Source of the DNA: Patiria pectinifera | Taxonomy: Eukaryota; Echinodermata; Asteroidea; Valvatida; Asterinidae | Assembly: GCA_029964075.1 (NCBI GenBank) | Contig: CM057145.1 | Location: forward strand, 3,038,001-3,102,000 | DNA length: 64,000 bases | Reading direction: 5' to 3' | In this document: one piece after another, positions 51,501 through 57,500 of the stretch | Position numbering within the stretch: the stretch's first letter is position 1 | How the letters are laid out: the number at the start of each line of letters is the position of its first letter | Notes under the pieces: generated by a model | Told to the model about the DNA's origin: nothing | Seen by the model: the letters and a program-made list of their open reading frames with translations, nothing else | Databases searched by the model: none | Program-made: the position numbers and the translations under genes

Positions 51501-54500
51501 TGTGGAACTTTCCGGAACTCGTCGCGGATATGAATTGGCCCCCATGAATTGGTCATGAAAAGCCTCATTTTTTACCTGGATAAGTCATAGATATCATTTT
51601 AGGATTTCTGTTGTATAGGCTAATTCAGCAAACGAAATGAAAAGCCATTTTGTAGTTGGAAACACGCATTGCCGCATGCGTTCTTAAAGACGAGGCATGT
51701 GCATTTATGTAACCCTATTGGTCGTAGCAGCCCGGATTGCATGCGCATTACCTGAGTGCGACTCCCGTGAGCCTGGTTCAGTCCCGGAAAGTAACTGTTG
51801 CTGAATGTGTGTATAATAACGTTTTTTTTGCTTTGTTTTTGAAGATTGCCTTCTGTGAGTTGAACCCGTTCCCCAGGCGACACATCAACGCAAAGAGGGT
51901 CTTCCATAGAGCTCACATCAAGGTCAGTTACATACATTAACCCTTTCCTTACCATGGGCGACTTTTGTCGACAAGAAGAACCCCCCTGCTGGTTCCCATG
52001 GGCGACTTTAGTCGACCAGGAAACCACACACAGAACACCCTCAACACAGATATATTCACTACTTTTCAGAAAGGCGGCATGTTGATATGTTTGGCCGCCC
52101 ATACATCAACCATATACCAGCTGAAAGAGTGTTTTCGGATCGTTCTAATGGTGTAGTTTATTCATAGTGTTGCCATTACAAAAAAATGAGAAAAGTGCTT
52201 TAGAAGTATCCACTCACAAATTGAGGTATGGAGTGCCATTTGGTCATGTGGTGAAATGGCTTGCAGTTTGATAAATGGAACCAGATGAACAAACAGGCAT
52301 TACTTTCTTATCTTTACACATATTGACTTCATTTTTACATCACATAAAAGAGTAAGGTTCGAGGAACAAACTTTACACACAACACCTATGATTTAAATCA
52401 CTCCTTGGCAGTGAAAATCTGGGTTGAAAAAAGTGAGTTTTGGACTTGTGGTCATTTTGTTCACGCTCTAGTGATTTCCGCATGACTGAGCAAACAATTT
52501 GGTCCTGGGGAGAGCCAAGTCAATAAACAATGTGGTAATGAAAGGGTTAAGGGCCAGTCAAAATTATCAATGTTTTAAAATTTTAGATTTTCGATACCAA
52601 TATTTCCACTTGATATTCAGTACAGTACATGTATGCCTAGTTCAGTGAAGGTGTGTTGAAGCTGTGGGTCTGAATTGTTGTGCTTCATCAGTTGATAAGA
52701 TGTTGGAAATGACCTGTTACAGTTTTCTCAGAAACAGACATAACCGTGGTTCTGTCTTGTTCACGATGAGGTGGCAACAAATGAGGCTGTGCCTCGTGCA
52801 GTAGCCAACTTTTTTCACAAGGCCTGTTGCTACTTATGTCTAGCTTGATTTGAAGTCTACTTGACTGGTTAAAGGGTCCATGCGATGAATTTTTTCTTAG
52901 GAACAAGTTTTGTGCAACTTTCTCCTCTTAAATGCATGAAAACTATTTGGGTTAATTTTAATGGAATGTGCACTTCTTTAAACGTTTTACATTTTCTATG
53001 CTTTTCTTGACAACTGAGGTGGTTGTTGCTATGATGTTATTTCAGGAAGACAGTGTTCAGTTTAGGGGTTTTCTGTTGAAATTGTGAACCCAAAATTTGC
53101 TCATTAAAACATTTATGAGGAAGGGTTTGGCCTACTACCATGTACTTAAACAGCAATGAATAACCCAAGAAAAGAAAATTCATGACTGCAAAATATCCAA
53201 CATTATAGCAGCTTTTTGTGCTGAAATAGCAGTGGCATTGAGGTTTCTGCCTGAAATGACATCACAGTCGTGCTCATGAATATGGAAATTTACATCAGCA
53301 TAAAAACAAAAAAGGCACCAAAAGAGCCTTCGCAATGGTGATATGAAAATTGAAAATGAAATTAAACGTGACACAAAGGTGCATTTTCAAGGATAGCATT
53401 AAAAAAGTGCATTGCATGGGCCCTTTAACAGGAAGGCAAGTTTGGATGGACATTAAAGGGAATATACATCATTTGCTTTTGCTGTAATTTTCAGAAATGG
53501 ATGGAATTGAGGGGTTGGAAATATATAGCAAATATAGTTACACTGACTTTTTTGAGGTTTTGGGTTCGAAAATGCTATAAAAACCAAGAAAAACAATCAT
53601 TTTCCTGTAGTCTGGTTCCCTGACTCCATTTAAGAAGAAACAGCAGTTTACATACATTGGGGAATTGTAAGGTCAGGGAACCAGTCTTGCTGGCTTGTAA
53701 CCGTCCATAGGTGTGTAATCGATTGCAAACAAGTGTGATGGTCAACTGGGGCCAGTATTTGAAAAAAAAGCCAGTTTTTTCTCAACGCTGATCGGCCGAT
53801 CAGCGTTGGAAATTGATACAAAAATACCACTTTTCTTAAAAATGAAAGAATACCAGGTGCCATGATTTCACAGGATGCTTTACACTGTCATTCACTAACA
53901 GTCCAGCAAGGTATTTCAAAATGATTTGGTAGTTTTATTTTTTGATGTTTGCAAATGTTGTATTTTCCCTTTAAGTACAATAATTTTCTCTGTTTTTAAT
54001 GTCAACAGCAACAACTAGAAGAGCTGGATCAAATGCGCGATGAGTACGTCCCTAAGCGCAAACAGTCAGCAGAGGGCGTTATCAGCGATGATGACGAGGA
54101 TTACGATACGGTCGAAGCGCTGGGTGGTAAGTCGTGAGAGTACGTCGGTTACGAATACCGTCAGCGCGGGACGTCATCCGTGCGTGGGAAGAGGCTTTGG
54201 TAGGGAGAAGGGTCTAAAGCAAGCAGCTCACAGAAAATATAATCAGTACATGAGTGCACCTGGCACTGCATTCATAGCTCATTATGTACATTATTAGCTA
54301 TCCCAAGAACGTGAGTAGAACATCGAGAAGTTTAAGTAAGATTTGAGGCTTTGCATGGTGGAGATACTAAATAATGAAAGGTTTGCGGAAACACCATGTG
54401 CGAATAATTTCTCAACTAAGAGAATGGTTCTGAAAAGAACCAGAGGTATAAACTCGACGTTCCGGTCAGTATGCTCTGACCGTCTTCAGGAGAGTGCCTA

Positions 54501-57500
54501 AACTCTAAGAAAGTGAATACTTATGTTGAGGCTTGGCCAGTGACATCCTGGAGCAGTATGGAGGATTTCAAGCATAATCCAGGCCAAATTTATGCATGAC
54601 TGAGCAAAAACAACTGTCTGGAGAAGTGGGAGCCAGATGTCGTTGAGGTGAAACCCGATGTCTTGCGGAACTGTGTTGTGCTTGCGGATCTCGATGGCTT
54701 CCCGTATGCGTCTTGGATGCCAGAACTGGATCGGTGCGATGAGTTCGGCCGCATCCCAATCAACTTTGTGGTCATTGATGTGGGAATGTTTGACAATGGC
54801 CGATTTGTCAAAATCCCCTCGCCGTCCATGTGCTCTGTGTTCCTTGAGCCTAGTGGGAAGGTTCTTTTCAGAACCATTCTCTTAGTTGAGAAATTAATCG
54901 AGAAGTTTGCGTTCATGTTGACTCTCATGCTTAGTGTGGACTGGGTTAATATCAGTAACGTATGCAGATGCAGCTCGTGTATTGAATCTCTTTTGCGAGT
55001 TTGTGTAGTTCTTAACCAGCAAGGCCTGGGTGCTGAAATCTGAACAGGATAAACTCCTTCAGTGCCAAAGTTGTACATGTACATGTACGAGGTATATTTG
55101 TTAGTTCGAAATTGCCAACCTCGTACATGTACGAGGTAATGTTCGTACTTAAAATTGCCAAACCTCGTACGTGTAACAAGGTAGAGTAAGCATGTTATCA
55201 CAAGGGGGCGCTCTCCTCTTTCTAATAATATTATTTTCATTCAGGTCCGACCTGTATTTATTTGTTTCATTCGAGTTCTTGCGAGAGGGCGCAGCACTGA
55301 CACTCGTATTTTCTGCAAAAAGTGCGGAATTCCTCTGTGTGCAGGACAGTGTTTCAGGGTGTATCACTATGTACGTGACTACTATTGACTTTCCAATGTA
55401 CCAAGGATATACCAGAGAGCAACAACAACACATTTAGTGAGTAAAAAACTTATTTACTTTTTTTTTTTTTTACAGAATTTTGAACAATTAAAAAAAATGC
55501 TCGAAGTTGGGCACTCTAGGGCTAAACTTTTCAAATTTTTCGGGCACTGAAAGAGTTAATACAATTCACCTTTAAAGTCTACTTTTCAGGGCAGCCTTTG
55601 CCAGCAGCAGTGTGCACACATATATATATTTATATTTACAAGCATTTATATATACAATAACGGATGGTTTAGCAAATTCGTCTACGGAGTCTGTGGAAGC
55701 TATGTCCTATATATTATAGAACTGCTGGCCATAACCAAGTAATACGGCCATATTTTTTTGGTACCTGCATGGCTTTACGAAAGAGGACACACAAAGGGAG
55801 AACAACACATCCTTTGAGTCCTCGGGAGTTGGGTCTTTTGTTGAAAACAATCCTCGATCGTACGGTTATCGCTTAATCTATAGGAGAGTGTTATATTACA
55901 GGGACGAAGGGAAACACAGAGCATTGTCCTCGAGCGTATAGAAAATCACGACTGTATGTTTTACTCCTCCGTAAAGCCATAAGGCAAAGAAGTGCAGGGC
56001 GGTTTTGGGCACTTGTAGGGTTAATGGGATCTCACCACAAAGTAGCACTCTTGGCGGGGCGCTTTTGTGGACAATGCATAAACCCTCTCGAAGCACTATT
56101 AAATTATCCTTCCAAAACAGTATTATTATTGATATTTTCTTACAATCATCTTGTAACATGCACGTGGCAAAATTTTAAGGGCTTCGTGATGTGCAAGTGA
56201 TGTTAAAATGAGTGATTAATAAGGCACATTAATGCACTCTACCCTGTTATTGGTAGAGTATATCATTTGCAGTTATACAAAAAGTAACTGACACAATTAT
56301 TCTGTAAAAGCTTACTTGGTCTAAAGACGGTAATGGCACTAAACTCCCTGTGAAATTATTCTTTCTGGCATGCTGTCATTTTGAAAAAAAAAGCAATAAG
56401 AGAAAGCCATTTCCAAAGATGCATCAAGTGACGCATTTTTGGAAATTTCCTTTAGAATTTCGTTTGTAATTTGGCAAAGCCGTGAATGGGTGCGCGCAAG
56501 CGTTGACACGACGCACACACATGCGCGGTTGCTACTTTTTGTTGGTTCAGCACGTGACATCGCGTAGCTGCAGAATGAGAACATGTCTCGGATGGTGGTT
56601 TTGGGTGCAATTCAAAACATGACTCGGTAACTTTTGAATTGAAATCGAGATCCTTGAATATTGTTTTATCGGAATATACCAACATTCACTGAGCTAAAAT
56701 TTCATTCAGGTAGTTGTTAGGCTCCCTTCTATATATTGGAACACTTTGTTGCTTCAAACGAAAAAAAAATGCACAAATGACAAATGATCTAACATACTTT
56801 TCAAGCACGAACACCACACATGTACTTATACTTCATGTCAAACAAGTTGTCCTTGGCTAGAAAATATATTGACAGCATGTGACCTGTTCCCACAAAGTTA
56901 AAAATTAACCAAAAAAGTTGAAAATGAACTACAAAGTTAAAATAAACAGAAAATGTATGAACTCTTTTTAAATACCAGTAATCAATTTGGTAAACCAGCG
57001 AAATTTTCATGAGAAAGGTTTGATGGGTTTGGTCAGATGGGTTGCTTCATCAGAGCTGGTGCACACTTTCACCTGCTGGTGTTTTTGCTGATTGGTGACA
57101 GTTTTCCGTAGGCAGAGTTACAATCAGCTTCATTGTGTCTGCAATGATCACCGTCTCTCCATGTTGCTGGTGACCTCTCCAAAAGGTTGAAAACACGGAG
57201 ACGGTGTGTATTGCACAATCTGATCGATGCAATTAACGTTGGCCGGCTGTCCGGCGAGAAAAAACGTGTGTAGCTTTTTTCCACTGTAACATCAAGGCCC
57301 CCCCCCCCAAAGAGAACGTTTGGTTAATTGGGCCATTCGTAATAGCATTGTTAATGTCTGCAGTTATGGTTGCATTTATTTCAGCGCGGCGTGTTTTAGC
57401 AGCGTCCGTGAAAGCCAGAGAGTTGATGTTGCCAAGGATTTCATACATTGCTGAAATTAAGTCTGAGAAGGACAGTTCAGTTCCTGCAGTGTAGATTGTG

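Larger units (their letters stand above)
54411..54889 (-). mobile_element. Penelope-like retroelement relic (GIY-YIG end)
   Basis: Minus strand ~54,862-54,620 is open and reads NLPTRLKEHR, later DKSAIVKHSHINDHKVDWDA, then RRIREAIEIRKHN and GFHLNDIW: the C-terminal part of the GIY-YIG endonuclease of Penelope-like elements, where R-L..H, SA...H and IREAIEI are typical. Next to it (54,449-54,495) is a hammerhead-like hairpin. The copy is cut by an inserted MITE-1 fragment (54,523-54,613) and framed by a ~31 bp inverted repeat. No reverse transcriptase remains. Confidence 0.75.

Noticed and set aside
54648-55043. 131-codon plus-strand ORF
   Set aside because: Antisense to the GIY-YIG frame, which has the recognisable motifs.
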